A DNA stretch of 64,000 nucleotides, from positions 1 through 64,000 of IMG/VR virus record IMGVR_UViG_3300048580_000994; one strand, given 5' to 3'. This document shows positions 55,600 to 64,000 of the stretch, in pieces; the stretch's first letter is position 1; each line of letters opens with the position of its first letter. A program made the translations under genes and the position numbers. The notes beneath the pieces are model-generated. The model was not told the origin of the DNA, made no database searches, and was given only the letters and a program-made list of their open reading frames with translations. The stretch is from a virus.

Positions 55600-57015
55600 A
55601 TGGATATTATTTTAAAAAAAGCCAGATTTATATCATTTTTTATTATTGCCAGTATAACGTTGGTAATAGTTATTAGTTTTTATTTCATGACCATGAATAA
55701 TATTGACCAAGATCGTTTGGTTAAGATGACTAATATTTATGGTCGAGGGGAAAGTGTTATAAAAGTATTAGATAGACATGTTCATAACTCAATCGAAGAT
55801 GTTTATTGGGCATTGCGAGTATATGAAAATAAATGGGTTGACACACCAGATGATGAATTTGTTGTTTGGGTTAGTAAGAATACTGTGAACACTTTTTATG
55901 CATCTAAGATAATAATCAATAGTGTTAGTGGTGTCTCTTATAGATATGAAGACAATAAAATAACCAAACAAAAAAGTGATAATAATTTTAATCAAAGTAG
56001 TATTATTGTTGGAACTAATTTGGTTATGGAAAATTCAAATGATGGGTTGGAAATAATTTTTAAATATACTATTAAGGGGAAGGGTGTTATTAATATTCAT
56101 GTACCACAAAATTATTTGGTTGATATTTTTTCAAATCTTAGGCATCATTGGGAAATTTTGATAATAGATGTTACAAATAATATATATTCTGATTTAGTTA
56201 ATGAAATTGATAAATCAATTTCTTCGTTTGATAAAAATAAAATATTAAATGATTATAAATGTAATACCAAACTGCTAATAAAAAATGAAAATGATGATTT
56301 TTCGTTTCTTGGTAATTGTTATAAATCTGTTTATTATAATTTATATTATGTGGTATTATATGATTATACTTATGAAATGTCTGGCTTTGTTGATAGAAGT
56401 AAGAAAACATTATCATCATTTTCATTGTTTGTTTTTATGATATTATTAATTGGTATAGCGTTATTAATAGTTTCTGATAAACAAATTAGAGTATATGTTG
56501 AGTTAAAACAAATGAAAGACGAGTTTGAGGAATTGTCGAGTATTGATGAATTAACTTCTGTTACCAATCGCAGGGCTGTTATGAAAAGGTTGGTTCAAGA
56601 AATGACCAGAATGTCTCGTCATGGTCGCCCACTATCCATTATGTCATTTGATATAGATTTTTTCAAAAAAATCAATGATACTTATGGGCATAATGTTGGA
56701 GATATAGTTTTGAAGAATTTGGTGATTGAGGTACAAAAATGCCTTCGTCAAACAGATTTGCTTGGTAGAATGGGTGGTGAAGAATTTTTGATATTGTTGG
56801 GCGATACCAAATTAGATGGTGCTACTATATTGGCTGAACGTATTCGTGAAACTATACAAAACATACAGATAGTTAAAGACATTAACATCACCATTAGTGT
56901 TGGTGTTGGTGAATTTAAAAAGGGAGAGATTACCAGTCAATTATTAGCACGTGTTGATTTGGCATTATATAGAGCTAAAAATGAGGGAAGAAATAAGGTT
57001 TGTATATCCATTTAA
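55600..57015 (+). CDS. membrane diguanylate cyclase (GGDEF)
   Basis: 471 aa. One membrane span at about 10-32, a periplasmic sensor-like region, a second span at about 277-297, then a GGDEF domain. The active site is GGEEF (392-396). The inhibitory I-site RQTD lies exactly five residues before it (383-386). Metal/substrate motif FDIDFFKKINDTYGH is intact. It should make c-di-GMP at the inner membrane and be product-inhibited. A truncated duplicate of its C-terminus lies at 57220-57342. Confidence 0.94.
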   Translation: MDIILKKARFISFFIIASITLVIVISFYFMTMNNIDQDRLVKMTNIYGRGESVIKVLDRHVHNSIEDVYWALRVYENKWVDTPDDEFVVWVSKNTVNTFYASKIIINSVSGVSYRYEDNKITKQKSDNNFNQSSIIVGTNLVMENSNDGLEIIFKYTIKGKGVINIHVPQNYLVDIFSNLRHHWEILIIDVTNNIYSDLVNEIDKSISSFDKNKILNDYKCNTKLLIKNENDDFSFLGNCYKSVYYNLYYVVLYDYTYEMSGFVDRSKKTLSSFSLFVFMILLIGIALLIVSDKQIRVYVELKQMKDEFEELSSIDELTSVTNRRAVMKRLVQEMTRMSRHGRPLSIMSFDIDFFKKINDTYGHNVGDIVLKNLVIEVQKCLRQTDLLGRMGGEEFLILLGDTKLDGATILAERIRETIQNIQIVKDINITISVGVGEFKKGEITSQLLARVDLALYRAKNEGRNKVCISI

Positions 57016-57067
57016 ATGTATGGTATTATCATTTGATAATAAATAATGATTGCAAAGGAGAATTGGA

Positions 57068-57193
57068 ATGACACACAAAAATTTGTTACATAAAATAATA
57101 TCATGGGTTGCTGAAAAATTTATGTCAAGGGACCATATTTTTTATCTTATTGAAGAACTTCAAATAATATCCTTGTCCAAAAGAATTTCTTGA
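57068..57193 (+). CDS. small hypothetical protein
   Basis: 41 aa; RBS AAAGGAGA is strong. Helical. Unknown. Confidence 0.6.
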   Translation: MTHKNLLHKIISWVAEKFMSRDHIFYLIEELQIISLSKRIS

Positions 57194-57219
57194 TTGCAAC
57201 GCACAATAAATATGTTACA

Positions 57220-57342
57220 ATGTGGCTTATTTTTGGGGAATTTAAAAAGGGAGAGTCTACCAGTCAATTATTAGAACGTATTGATTTGGTATTATATAAA
57301 GCAAAGAATGATGGGCGTAATAGGGTGTGTAAATCTGTTTGA
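57220..57342 (+). pseudogene. truncated duplicate of GGDEF C-terminus
   Basis: 40 codons reading GEFKKGESTSQLLERIDL then YKAKNDGRNRVCKSV, almost the same as the last 36 residues of the cyclase at 55600. The GGEEF site is absent. Remnant of a tandem duplication. Confidence 0.8.
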
Positions 57343-57407
57343 CAATTTTACTTGACTTTTGATTTGATGATGTTATTATACCTCTGTAACATTTAATGGA
57401 GGTTTTC

Positions 57408-58511
57408 GTGGGGTATTTTTGGGTAATCGTATTGTTTCCGTTGGTTTGGCCATGGATTGCAAGGGCAATTTTTAATACAGAATTGACCTATGCAGAAATG
57501 TCGTTGAACATCGTGATCGCATTTTTGCTATCTGCAGGTATTTATTATGGTGGGCGATATTCTTCCATGGCAGATTATGAGGTATTGAATGGTGAGGTGA
57601 TTGGGAAGTCCAGGGAAATCACTTCTTGTGAACATTCCTATTCTTGTAACTGTAGGACTGTTCAGAGTTGTAGTGGTTCTGGCAAAAACCGTTCATGTTC
57701 AACTTCCACAGTTTGCGATACCTGTTATGAGCATTCCAATGATTATGACTATAGGGTTAAAAGTAATGTTGGAGATTTTTTGATTAATAGGGTTGATCGT
57801 CAGGGTGTTAGTTATCCAAAACGTTGGGTTAGCGTTAAAAATGGTGATACAGTTGCCATGCTTCATGAATATGTCAATTATGTGAAGGCAGCATCTGACA
57901 GTCTTTTTCATAATGAACTGTCGATTTTGTCCACCTTCAATGGGAAGCTACCTGCATATCCCTTGGATATCAAGGACTATCAGTATATTGACAGGGTTTT
58001 GGTTGATGGTATCACCATTCCAAATATTTCTGAATGGAACGCCAAGTTGGCTAATATTTTGAAAACATTGGGACCACAACGTCAAATGAACGTTGTTCTT
58101 GTGATTACCACTAACACCAACCCTGAGTATGCTCAAGCATTGAAGGCATATTGGCAAGGTGGTAAGAAGAACGACGCCATTATTGTGGTAGGGGTATCTG
58201 ACTATCCAACGATTGGTTGGGTTCGGGTTCTTAGTTGGTCATCTGATGATATGTTCAACGTATCCTTGCGTGACAAGATTTGGGATTTGAAGACCCTTGC
58301 TGTTGACGAAGTTATGCGGGTCATCGAGAATGAGTCTATGACGTATTTCAAACGTCGTCCAATGGCAGAGTTTGAATACTTGAAAGACGCCATTGAGCCA
58401 TCAACTTGGGTGATTGTTCTTGCTGGTGTGCTTGGTGTGGTTGTGAGTTTGGGATTAACTGTTTTATTTTGTAGGCGTGATATTGATATCAAATTTCCTT
58501 GGCAGAGATAA
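57408..58511 (+). CDS. membrane protein with TPM-like domain
   Basis: About 367 aa. GTG at 57408 has GGAGG at the right distance; the ATG at 57396 lies on top of that RBS. Two N-terminal spans, a Cys-rich loop (CEHSYSCNC, CDTC), a region like the TPM domain (MNVVLVITTNTNP then DAIIVVGVSDYP) and a C-terminal span. Next to a LemA-like gene, as bacterial TPM/YgcG genes often are. Confidence 0.75.
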   Translation: MGYFWVIVLFPLVWPWIARAIFNTELTYAEMSLNIVIAFLLSAGIYYGGRYSSMADYEVLNGEVIGKSREITSCEHSYSCNCRTVQSCSGSGKNRSCSTSTVCDTCYEHSNDYDYRVKSNVGDFLINRVDRQGVSYPKRWVSVKNGDTVAMLHEYVNYVKAASDSLFHNELSILSTFNGKLPAYPLDIKDYQYIDRVLVDGITIPNISEWNAKLANILKTLGPQRQMNVVLVITTNTNPEYAQALKAYWQGGKKNDAIIVVGVSDYPTIGWVRVLSWSSDDMFNVSLRDKIWDLKTLAVDEVMRVIENESMTYFKRRPMAEFEYLKDAIEPSTWVIVLAGVLGVVVSLGLTVLFCRRDIDIKFPWQR

Positions 58512-58661
58512 TTTTGCCCTTGACAATTTGTAAAATATGTGCTATGGTTTGGTATAATAGTTTAGGGGATTTTATGGCTACGATTTTTGAGTTTGCTGCA
58601 TAAAATTTCACCTAATGATGGGTGTGATTGATATTTTTGACATACAGAAAAGGAGAACTAA
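58512..58661 (+). other. short intergenic with promoter
   Basis: TTGACA (about 58521) and TATAAT (about 58554) motifs and a 9-codon ORF. No real gene seen. Confidence 0.4.
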
Positions 58662-59219
58662 ATGAGTAAAGGTTTGATTGTTGCATTGAGTATTTTGGCT
58701 GTGGTATTACTTGGTGTTGGTGTTGTTGCGACGAGCTATATTGGTGCTTACAACGCTGGTAATCGTTATGAGAACCTTCTTGAAGGTTTCAATCGGAACA
58801 ATGAGAATATTTTGGCTCAGTATGGGCAGAAAATTGCTGAAGCTGCTCAGGTTCCAAAGATGCAGTCTCAAGATTTGAAGGATTTGTTTTCTGGTGCAAA
58901 TGCTGCAAGGTATGGGGCTGATGGTTCCAAGGCTGCGATGCAATGGTTAAAGGAGCAGAATCCAAATCTTGACCAGAGCACCTACGTTCAACTTCAGCGT
59001 ATGATTGAGGCTGGGAGAAACGAGTTCACTGTTTCCCAAACGAAGCTGGTGGATGTTCGTCGCCAATATGAGACAGAGTTGGGGAGTTTTTATCGAGGGT
59101 TTTGGCTTGGTGTTGCTGGATACCCGAAGAAAGACCTTTCAAAGTTTGATATTGTGTCGACCGACCGTGCATCTGAAGCTTTTAGGACGAAGAAAGAAGC
59201 ACCATTGCAATTGCGATAG
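58662..59219 (+). CDS. LemA-like membrane-anchored protein
   Basis: 185 aa; one N-terminal span (LIVALSILAVVLLGVGVVA), then long helices with NRYENLLEGFNRNNENIL and VDVRRQYETELGSF followed by a Gly-Tyr turn, the layout of LemA. RBS AAAGGAGA. Paired with the TPM-like gene. Confidence 0.75.
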   Translation: MSKGLIVALSILAVVLLGVGVVATSYIGAYNAGNRYENLLEGFNRNNENILAQYGQKIAEAAQVPKMQSQDLKDLFSGANAARYGADGSKAAMQWLKEQNPNLDQSTYVQLQRMIEAGRNEFTVSQTKLVDVRRQYETELGSFYRGFWLGVAGYPKKDLSKFDIVSTDRASEAFRTKKEAPLQLR

Positions 59220-59230
59220 TGAATATTAAA

Positions 59231-59260
59231 AGAAAAGCCCCCAATGGGGGCTTTTTCGTA
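59231..59260 (+). terminator. rho-independent terminator
   Basis: AAAGCCCCC/GGGGGCTTT with T-run. Confidence 0.85.
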
Positions 59261-59302
59261 TTATATGATAAATAAAATTGTGACTTATTTTTGGGGAATG
59301 AA

Positions 59303-59614
59303 ATGCCGTATCGTTTTATTCTATTGGATTCATTGGAATCATTATCGAAGGGTAATCTATTAGTTAGATTCTCCACCATATCTTGCACACAACATTTAGA
59401 AGGTGTCCCGTTAGTTAGTTTGGTATCGGATAGGTTGGTTCGTGATGGATTAGTTGAGCCTTATCAACTGCCAATATATGATTTAATAAATCACAGCAGT
59501 ACAATTTATTATAAATTATCCCACGATGGCGAACGAGTATATCGTGAAGGGATGTGGCGATATAGTAAAATGACGATGCGTGATAAAATATTGGGGAGAC
59601 TTGGGATAATTTAA
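59303..59614 (+). CDS. small protein, winged-helix-like
   Basis: 103 aa; VSDRLVRDGLVEPY and YYKLSHDGERVYREG suggest a winged-helix DNA-binding fold. A GATAAATA box lies about 35 nt upstream. Tentative. Confidence 0.65.
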   Translation: MPYRFILLDSLESLSKGNLLVRFSTISCTQHLEGVPLVSLVSDRLVRDGLVEPYQLPIYDLINHSSTIYYKLSHDGERVYREGMWRYSKMTMRDKILGRLGII

Positions 59615-59670
59615 AAACTGCGATTTTTTAGTCATATCAGCCATGATTTTGGGAAAATGACTAAATATTA

Positions 59671-59820
59671 GTAACAATGAATGAATTCTTTGTTGGGGTC
59701 GTGCCCAACCATTGTTGCGTAGAAAATGTTGGTACATGTCCTGCCTATCCTGGCGACAAGAATTTTGCTACACAATCTCCTTGACCAACATTTAAGATTG
59801 TTTTCGGAACAATTCAAAAC
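59671..59820 (+). ncRNA. candidate structured RNA
   Basis: AACAATG/CATTGTT encloses GTTGGG-gtcgtg-CCCAAC. Next comes an AATGTTGG/CCAACATT outer stem and then ATTGTT/AACAAT. A 35-codon ORF overlaps but has no RBS. A terminator follows. No known family recognised. Confidence 0.5.
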
Positions 59821-59832
59821 CGAGTAGCTGAA

Positions 59833-59867
59833 AAGCCCCTTCTTTATTCTTAGAAGGGGCTTTTTTA
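59833..59867. terminator. bidirectional terminator
   Basis: AAAAGCCCCTTCT/AGAAGGGGCTTTT with T-run, between the RNA and the convergent gene. Confidence 0.85.
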
Positions 59868-59871
59868 ATTT

Positions 59872-60204
59872 TCAACCAAAGTCGTGACGATCTCGTTCTT
59901 CATCGTCCATCAGCCCATATTCTCCATCATCCCGAATAAAGGCGTCTGAACCATACATGGGCTGGATTGCAGCCCAATCCTTGGTATTGGGGGAATATTC
60001 TGATAGGGTGTGTAGGAACCGTCCAGCTTCATCGTTAGTCTTGAATGATGGTTCTGACAAAACCTTACGTTCACCTCGATCATTTGTGGCACGAATATAG
60101 AATAGCGAGCCATAAATTTCCCCACGAGGATTATCATAATCTGCGAATTCAGGATCGGTCCTGACGCAAACAATATCCTCCATGACTTCAAAATTCCACT
60201 TCAT
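59872..60204 (-). CDS. hypothetical acidic protein
   Basis: 110 aa, soluble. Two bases from the gene upstream; same operon. Unknown. Confidence 0.78.
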   Translation of the reverse strand: MKWNFEVMEDIVCVRTDPEFADYDNPRGEIYGSLFYIRATNDRGERKVLSEPSFKTNDEAGRFLHTLSEYSPNTKDWAAIQPMYGSDAFIRDDGEYGLMDDEERDRHDFG

Positions 60205-60206
60205 GA

Positions 60207-60524
60207 TTAGTCCTCCATTTCGTCATTAATGCGGTCATAATATCTCTGCTCATCAAGCCAATTCTCAAAATGCTCGTTCTCGGTCAACCCTTCACGATCA
60301 ACCCCCTGCCCGATACCAATATAATCACCATTTGCATTATAGGCAGAGTAACCATAACTATCAAAACCATCAGAGTCATAGTTGCCGAACATAGTCTCAG
60401 TATCATACTCGATACCAGCAGCCTTCATTTCTGGGTTCCACTCAGTGGGAATCTCACCCTTGGCGTTATAGATAAACTCACGCTCATGGCGGGGAAGGGT
60501 GGGGCTATATTTCCCATAAGACAT
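60207..60524 (-). CDS. hypothetical acidic protein
   Basis: 105 aa, rich in Asp/Glu/Tyr (YDSDGFDSYGYSAYNANGD). RBS AGGGAG. Unknown. Confidence 0.78.
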   Translation of the reverse strand: MSYGKYSPTLPRHEREFIYNAKGEIPTEWNPEMKAAGIEYDTETMFGNYDSDGFDSYGYSAYNANGDYIGIGQGVDREGLTENEHFENWLDEQRYYDRINDEMED

Positions 60525-60688
60525 TTTGGTTACTCCCTAAATTGTCCTTACAGTATAACAGGATTTTTCATAAAGTCAACAGGTATTTTGTCTGCATACC
60601 ATCTATCCATTTTTGATGATAGATTTCTCTTGCACTGCAACATAAATAGATATATAATAACCAAAGTTAAATAGAGAGGTTTTTTAAA

Positions 60689-61261
60689 ATGACAACTATT
60701 GTGTTTTTACATGGCGCGAATTCCAGTGATAAATCGTTTAATTATATCAGGGCAAGATTGCCTAAACATACATCTGTACCATTAGAGTATGATACTAAGA
60801 CTCCATTGGTGGAAAATATTGAACGAATAAAAGAGTCCATACTGGCTGTATCAAAGGATGATATTTCGATTGTTTCCCATAGCCTTGGGGGTGTTATAGC
60901 TGTGTCTGTGGCGAAAGAAATACCTGCCATTAAAAAAATAGTTACAATGTCTACCCCATTTGGTGGGAGTCAATCTGCAGACATTTTAAAGTGGATGTTC
61001 CACAATAGCCAGTTATTAAAGGATATCTCTACCACAAATCCAGTCATATCCAATTTATCTAAGCGTGAAGATTTGGAAGTGTTGTCGTTTGTGTCTACCC
61101 TTGGTGCCAGTGATTTTATCAAGGGTGAGAACGATGGTGTGGTGACTTTGGAAAGTATGAAGTCATTATCTGGACCAACATATAAAGAAGTACCAACCAA
61201 TCACTTTGAGATATTGTTAGACGATAGTGTTGTTGACGATATTAAAAAATTCTTATTTTGA
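60689..61261 (+). CDS. alpha/beta hydrolase (lipase/esterase-like)
   Basis: 190 aa; nucleophile elbow SHSLGG (S65), acid D149 in ENDGVV, H172 in TNHFEI, oxyanion-type FLHGANSS. Small single-domain lipase or esterase; substrate unknown. A CATAAATA late-like box precedes it. RBS AGAGAGG. Confidence 0.88.
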   Translation: MTTIVFLHGANSSDKSFNYIRARLPKHTSVPLEYDTKTPLVENIERIKESILAVSKDDISIVSHSLGGVIAVSVAKEIPAIKKIVTMSTPFGGSQSADILKWMFHNSQLLKDISTTNPVISNLSKREDLEVLSFVSTLGASDFIKGENDGVVTLESMKSLSGPTYKEVPTNHFEILLDDSVVDDIKKFLF

Positions 61262-61274
61262 AAAGGAGACTATT

Positions 61275-61424
61275 ATGAAAGAGAATAATACAGAAAGTTC
61301 ATTTGACCTTGAGGTTAAGACTTTGTTTGACAACATGTTAAAATATGCCCAATTGACATTGGATGAAAAGTATGACAAGATTCTTTATGAATTTGACAAG
61401 GAACAACCAACCTTGGAAAAATAA
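61275..61424 (+). CDS. small acidic protein
   Basis: 49 aa; RBS AAAGGAG. Unknown. Confidence 0.7.
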   Translation: MKENNTESSFDLEVKTLFDNMLKYAQLTLDEKYDKILYEFDKEQPTLEK

Positions 61425-61487
61425 CATTTGACATTTCCCCATTAACTTGGTATGTTGGGTTAGTATAACGAACGTGGAGTATCTGAC

Positions 61488-61670
61488 ATGAATATGTGGT
61501 CTGAACGAGAAGATGCAGAGAGAGAAGCCCTTTGGAAGAAAGTGGCTGAATTAGCTTCAATGCTTGGTGTGAAAATTCATCCAAATCTTGGGCTGAATGT
61601 TGAACCAAAATCCACTGATGAATTTGGGCATTCAATGTCTGGGCGATATGACAATGGTGGTTGGCGATAA
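61488..61670 (+). CDS. small hypothetical protein
   Basis: 60 aa; helix-rich, Glu/Trp. Stop overlaps the next ATG. A TTGACA...TATGTT promoter lies at about 61433. Confidence 0.7.
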   Translation: MNMWSEREDAEREALWKKVAELASMLGVKIHPNLGLNVEPKSTDEFGHSMSGRYDNGGWR

Positions 61671-61975
61671 TGGCAATGAAATATGGCTGGTATTCCCCAG
61701 CAGCATTCAAAAAATTTTCGTCAAAAAGGCAGCATGACTTGGATAAAGTTTTATATGACCTCATGGTAACGTTGACTTCTGATATGTCAGAAGTAGAACA
61801 CACCATTATAGGACATGGGCATTATATCCAAATTGGACCAAACAACGAGCGAGTAACTTGTTGGACTGATGATGAAGAAGGTGCTGACTATAAATGGGAA
61901 GACAAGATTTTGGTTGGATATTTTGAACCAAATTCTTTCAAATCTGTAAAAATCCCTATTGACAAACGCAGCTAA
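61670..61975 (+). CDS. hypothetical protein
   Basis: 101 aa; ATG overlaps previous TAA. Beta-rich. Its end overlaps the next promoter. Confidence 0.75.
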   Translation: MAMKYGWYSPAAFKKFSSKRQHDLDKVLYDLMVTLTSDMSEVEHTIIGHGHYIQIGPNNERVTCWTDDEEGADYKWEDKILVGYFEPNSFKSVKIPIDKRS

Positions 61976-61987
61976 ACCAACTATAAT
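61959..61987 (+). promoter_or_regulatory. consensus sigma70 promoter
   Basis: TTGACA 61959-61964, TATAAT 61982-61987, spacing 17: a perfect consensus pair. Confidence 0.85.
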
Positions 61988-62017
61988 CTTTTCATAAACA
62001 TTGGAAGGGAAATCAAA

Positions 62018-62236
62018 ATGTCTAACACAGTTTCTGTTCTTTGCCCAGATGGCAAGACCCGCCAAGCCACAATCACTTCTGTCGATTGTCTCCACACCAA
62101 TATCTCGTTGCGTTTGGGGCACAACCAAAAGTCTTATAAGGGCATCCTTGTTGATGGCAAGTTCATGCCTCGTGCTGGTGGGACCAATGGTATGTTTTTC
62201 AAAAACATTCCTGTCGAGTTCAGGCACTGGATTTAG
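62018..62236 (+). CDS. small hypothetical early protein
   Basis: 72 aa; RBS GGAAGGG; beta-rich, basic. Unknown. Confidence 0.8.
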   Translation: MSNTVSVLCPDGKTRQATITSVDCLHTNISLRLGHNQKSYKGILVDGKFMPRAGGTNGMFFKNIPVEFRHWI

Positions 62237-62281
62237 TTTTAAAATTGGTACAAACGATTTAGTAAAAATGGGATGGGGGTA

Positions 62282-62488
62282 ATGGATTTTTCACCTGATT
62301 ATGCAAGAAAATATTCATCGAGATATCTAACTGAAAAACAATTTAATCAAAAATATGTTAGGGAAACCATCCCTATTAAAAAAGAAGATTTGGTTGTTTT
62401 GAAACCTGTCAATAAGATAGATATTCCGACGAAAGATGAAATGGACCCAACTGCTTTACCGGGGACGTATGTGAACGTTCAGATTTGA
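62282..62488 (+). CDS. small hypothetical protein
   Basis: 68 aa from ATG 62282 behind GGGGGT; an in-frame ATG at 62273 is possible. Unknown. Confidence 0.7.
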   Translation: MDFSPDYARKYSSRYLTEKQFNQKYVRETIPIKKEDLVVLKPVNKIDIPTKDEMDPTALPGTYVNVQI

Positions 62489-62496
62489 TATCTTGA

Positions 62497-63372
62497 TTAT
62501 TTGTTAATCCACCCATCTGATAAGGTTCCATCTTCGTACATGACTTTCTGTGGGGTAGCTTTGAAATATTTTTTAAAAACATGTCTAAATAATACTTTAC
62601 AAAAATCAAAAAATCCAGCTTCACGTTGACCTTCTGGTTGAACATTAAAACAAGAACGTTTTAATAACACTTTTGACTTTACATTCCAATGGTGGGAAAT
62701 ATCTGTTTGACAACCAAATGCGAAAGGTGATTTCATTTTTATTCCCATTATTTTTTCATATGGTATAAATTCATCGCCGGGAACATTTTGGAGTTCGTTT
62801 AATTTAATTTCCCCTACACCAAAAGATGACAATAACTCTATAGCTTTTCTCAATTCTTCTTTAGTGTCGAGTTCCCCTTTAACGATGTTGAGATTGATTC
62901 GTATTTTATGCCCATATTTTTCAGAAATTTCTTTTAATTGTTGGATTCGATTATGTTTGGACGATGCTTTTAGGATTTCGTTATTTCGTCCCCAATCATA
63001 ATGTTGGATTGAAACGTTTATACCATCAATCAATTCCAACACCCCTTGAACATCTGGATTCCAAATCATGGCTGCTTTTGGTAGGGAAGTTGTCATGAAA
63101 ATTTCTTTCAAACGTGGACGAACACCTTGGACATAATGGAGTAATTTTTTTGGGTTGAGAAAAGGTTCACCACCAAGGATCAAAATGGTTTCACAGCCAC
63201 TTTTCAAAGTGTTGTTGATCATATTTTCAACATCTTGTCCTTGATTATCAATTCCATCTCGTTCAATACAAAATGAACAATCGTTATCACAAGATTTGAT
63301 AAATCTTATGTCTAATGAATTATAGAATTTACCATCACAAGAATTAATCTTGAGGGGGTTTTTTAGTGGCAT
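62497..63372 (-). CDS. radical SAM enzyme
   Basis: 291 aa. Cluster motif CDNDCSFC (C28, C32, C35), GGEP SAM motif at 67-70 and C-terminal cysteines (FGCQTD, RSCFNV) that could hold an auxiliary site. Not QueE by motif. Its start overlaps the end of the Cys-His peptide gene by 10 bp, with the RBS inside that gene's last codons. The pair is therefore co-translated and may be enzyme and substrate. Confidence 0.87.
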   Translation of the reverse strand: MPLKNPLKINSCDGKFYNSLDIRFIKSCDNDCSFCIERDGIDNQGQDVENMINNTLKSGCETILILGGEPFLNPKKLLHYVQGVRPRLKEIFMTTSLPKAAMIWNPDVQGVLELIDGINVSIQHYDWGRNNEILKASSKHNRIQQLKEISEKYGHKIRINLNIVKGELDTKEELRKAIELLSSFGVGEIKLNELQNVPGDEFIPYEKIMGIKMKSPFAFGCQTDISHHWNVKSKVLLKRSCFNVQPEGQREAGFFDFCKVLFRHVFKKYFKATPQKVMYEDGTLSDGWINK

Positions 63373-63698
63373 CCACCACTCCAGCCCATTCTGCTACTTT
63401 TGGTTTGATGACAAGCTACAGCTTTTTTCTTTTTATCTATGGCTGGTTTTTTTGGTTTTGGACTATTTTCAAGTTCTTCATCATCTTCTTCGATTAGTTC
63501 GTCTTTGTCTAATCTACCATGACAACCACCACCATGACAACCTGCAGATTCATTAATAAGGTCAATTAAATTGATCCACAATTTTTTATCTTTCTTGGTA
63601 TAAGCTTCTGTTAAAGCATTGATGATTTTGTCTTTTAAAGATGGTTGTGTTTCAACGTCAACACTTTCCATTAATTTTCTCATATCTTGTGAACCCAT
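63363..63698 (-). CDS. Cys-His-rich peptide with DMRKLMES leader (possible radical SAM substrate)
   Basis: 111 aa from ATG 63698 (RBS AGGAG). Leader MGSQDMRKLMESVD; helix; then SAGCHGGGCHG (C54-H55, C59-H60); acidic linker; basic linker; VACHQ (C96-H97) and a final SGGCH (C110-H111). Four Cys-His pairs at the ends of Gly-rich segments look like modification or metal sites. A leftward late promoter (63728-63735) precedes it. Confidence 0.75.
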   Translation of the reverse strand: MGSQDMRKLMESVDVETQPSLKDKIINALTEAYTKKDKKLWINLIDLINESAGCHGGGCHGRLDKDELIEEDDEELENSPKPKKPAIDKKKKAVACHQTKSSRMGWSGGCH

Positions 63699-63727
63699 AA
63701 TTAATCTCCTAAATAGTTGGTATAATT

Positions 63728-63735
63728 TATTTATC
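63728..63735 (-). promoter_or_regulatory. leftward late promoter GATAAATA
   Basis: Reads GATAAATA on the minus strand, 30 nt before the Cys-His peptide gene. Confidence 0.65.
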
Positions 63736-63800
63736 ATTTTGTTGACATATTGTGATTCTTATTATAGGATAATATATTATAGATGATGGAGGCAATATTT

Positions 63801-64000
63801 ATGTGTATGCAATGTATAGTGAACCCGTTATATTGGTATGATGTTTTGCCAGGTTGGACGTTGATTCGTGCCAGACGTAAAGATGATGGTGAAATGAATG
63901 TTGGTGATTGGGGATTAGTGACAATCAACGACCCTGATTTTATTTGGAAATCAACACCAAAAATGGACCCGAAATTCGAAATGACTGAAGAGGAAGAAGA
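63801..64000 (+). CDS. conserved phage protein (5' part)
   Basis: Starts MCMQCIVNPLYWYDVLPGWT, continuing LIRARRKDDGEMN and GDWGLVTINDPDF, a pattern of small phage proteins. RBS GGAGG. Runs off the window. Confidence 0.8.
   Translation, partial: MCMQCIVNPLYWYDVLPGWTLIRARRKDDGEMNVGDWGLVTINDPDFIWKSTPKMDPKFEMTEEEE

Overview
This window reads as part of the genome of a large, T4-related tailed phage (myovirus-like), AT-rich and densely packed with short genes. The evidence is a split T4-type DNA topoisomerase II (gp39/gp52-like), a long tail fibre, dCMP deaminase, PRPP synthetase, many free-standing homing endonucleases, T4-type late promoters ([TG]ATAAATA) and host-type early promoters (TTGACA-16/17-TATANT). 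Several cargo genes look alphaproteobacterial (DivK-like receiver, bL36, LpxC, Prs), so the host is probably an alphaproteobacterium. That is an inference.

Layout. 1-15100: an endonuclease, the topoisomerase pair, a tail fibre, a BtpA-like/Prs nucleotide cluster, deaminase, Nudix, a DivK-like receiver and small unknowns. 15160-31500: three tandem strong promoters lead into a very large tRNA array (about 65 tRNA or tRNA-like genes over the window, all 20 amino acids plausibly covered), broken up by homing endonucleases, a DNA adenine methyltransferase and two late proteins with shared N-terminal tags. 31500-46800: small early genes, three DUF4357 paralogues, a FliN-like protein, a ribosomal protein bL36, and LpxC. 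46900-54400: small tRNA groups, late proteins including a kinase-like protein, bacteriohemerythrin, and more endonucleases. 54500-64000: nucleotidyltransferase, membrane GGDEF cyclase, a TPM-like/LemA-like pair, lipase-like hydrolase, and a radical SAM enzyme coupled to a Cys-His peptide.

How the genes work together. Nucleotide genes and topoisomerase support replication. tRNAs plus bL36 would retune host translation. Receiver, GGDEF cyclase, FliN and hemerythrin point to interference with host cell cycle or motility signalling, and LpxC to the outer membrane. Several late proteins share an N-terminal leader like the capsid-targeting signals of T4 internal proteins, so they may be packaged and injected.

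The most unusual signal is a family of nine compact inverted elements in front of leftward homing endonuclease genes. Each has a rightward TATAAATA box 4-6 nt before a three-way-junction RNA. One apical loop of that RNA carries the exact antisense of the ribosome binding site of the adjacent endonuclease gene. Loop and RBS change together from copy to copy while the stems stay paired. I read this as an undescribed antisense RNA control system for homing endonucleases. Other oddities are tRNAs with structured insertions in the anticodon loop, two apparently permuted tRNAs, and noncanonical T-loops. All calls were made by eye from the sequence; no searches or folding programs were run.
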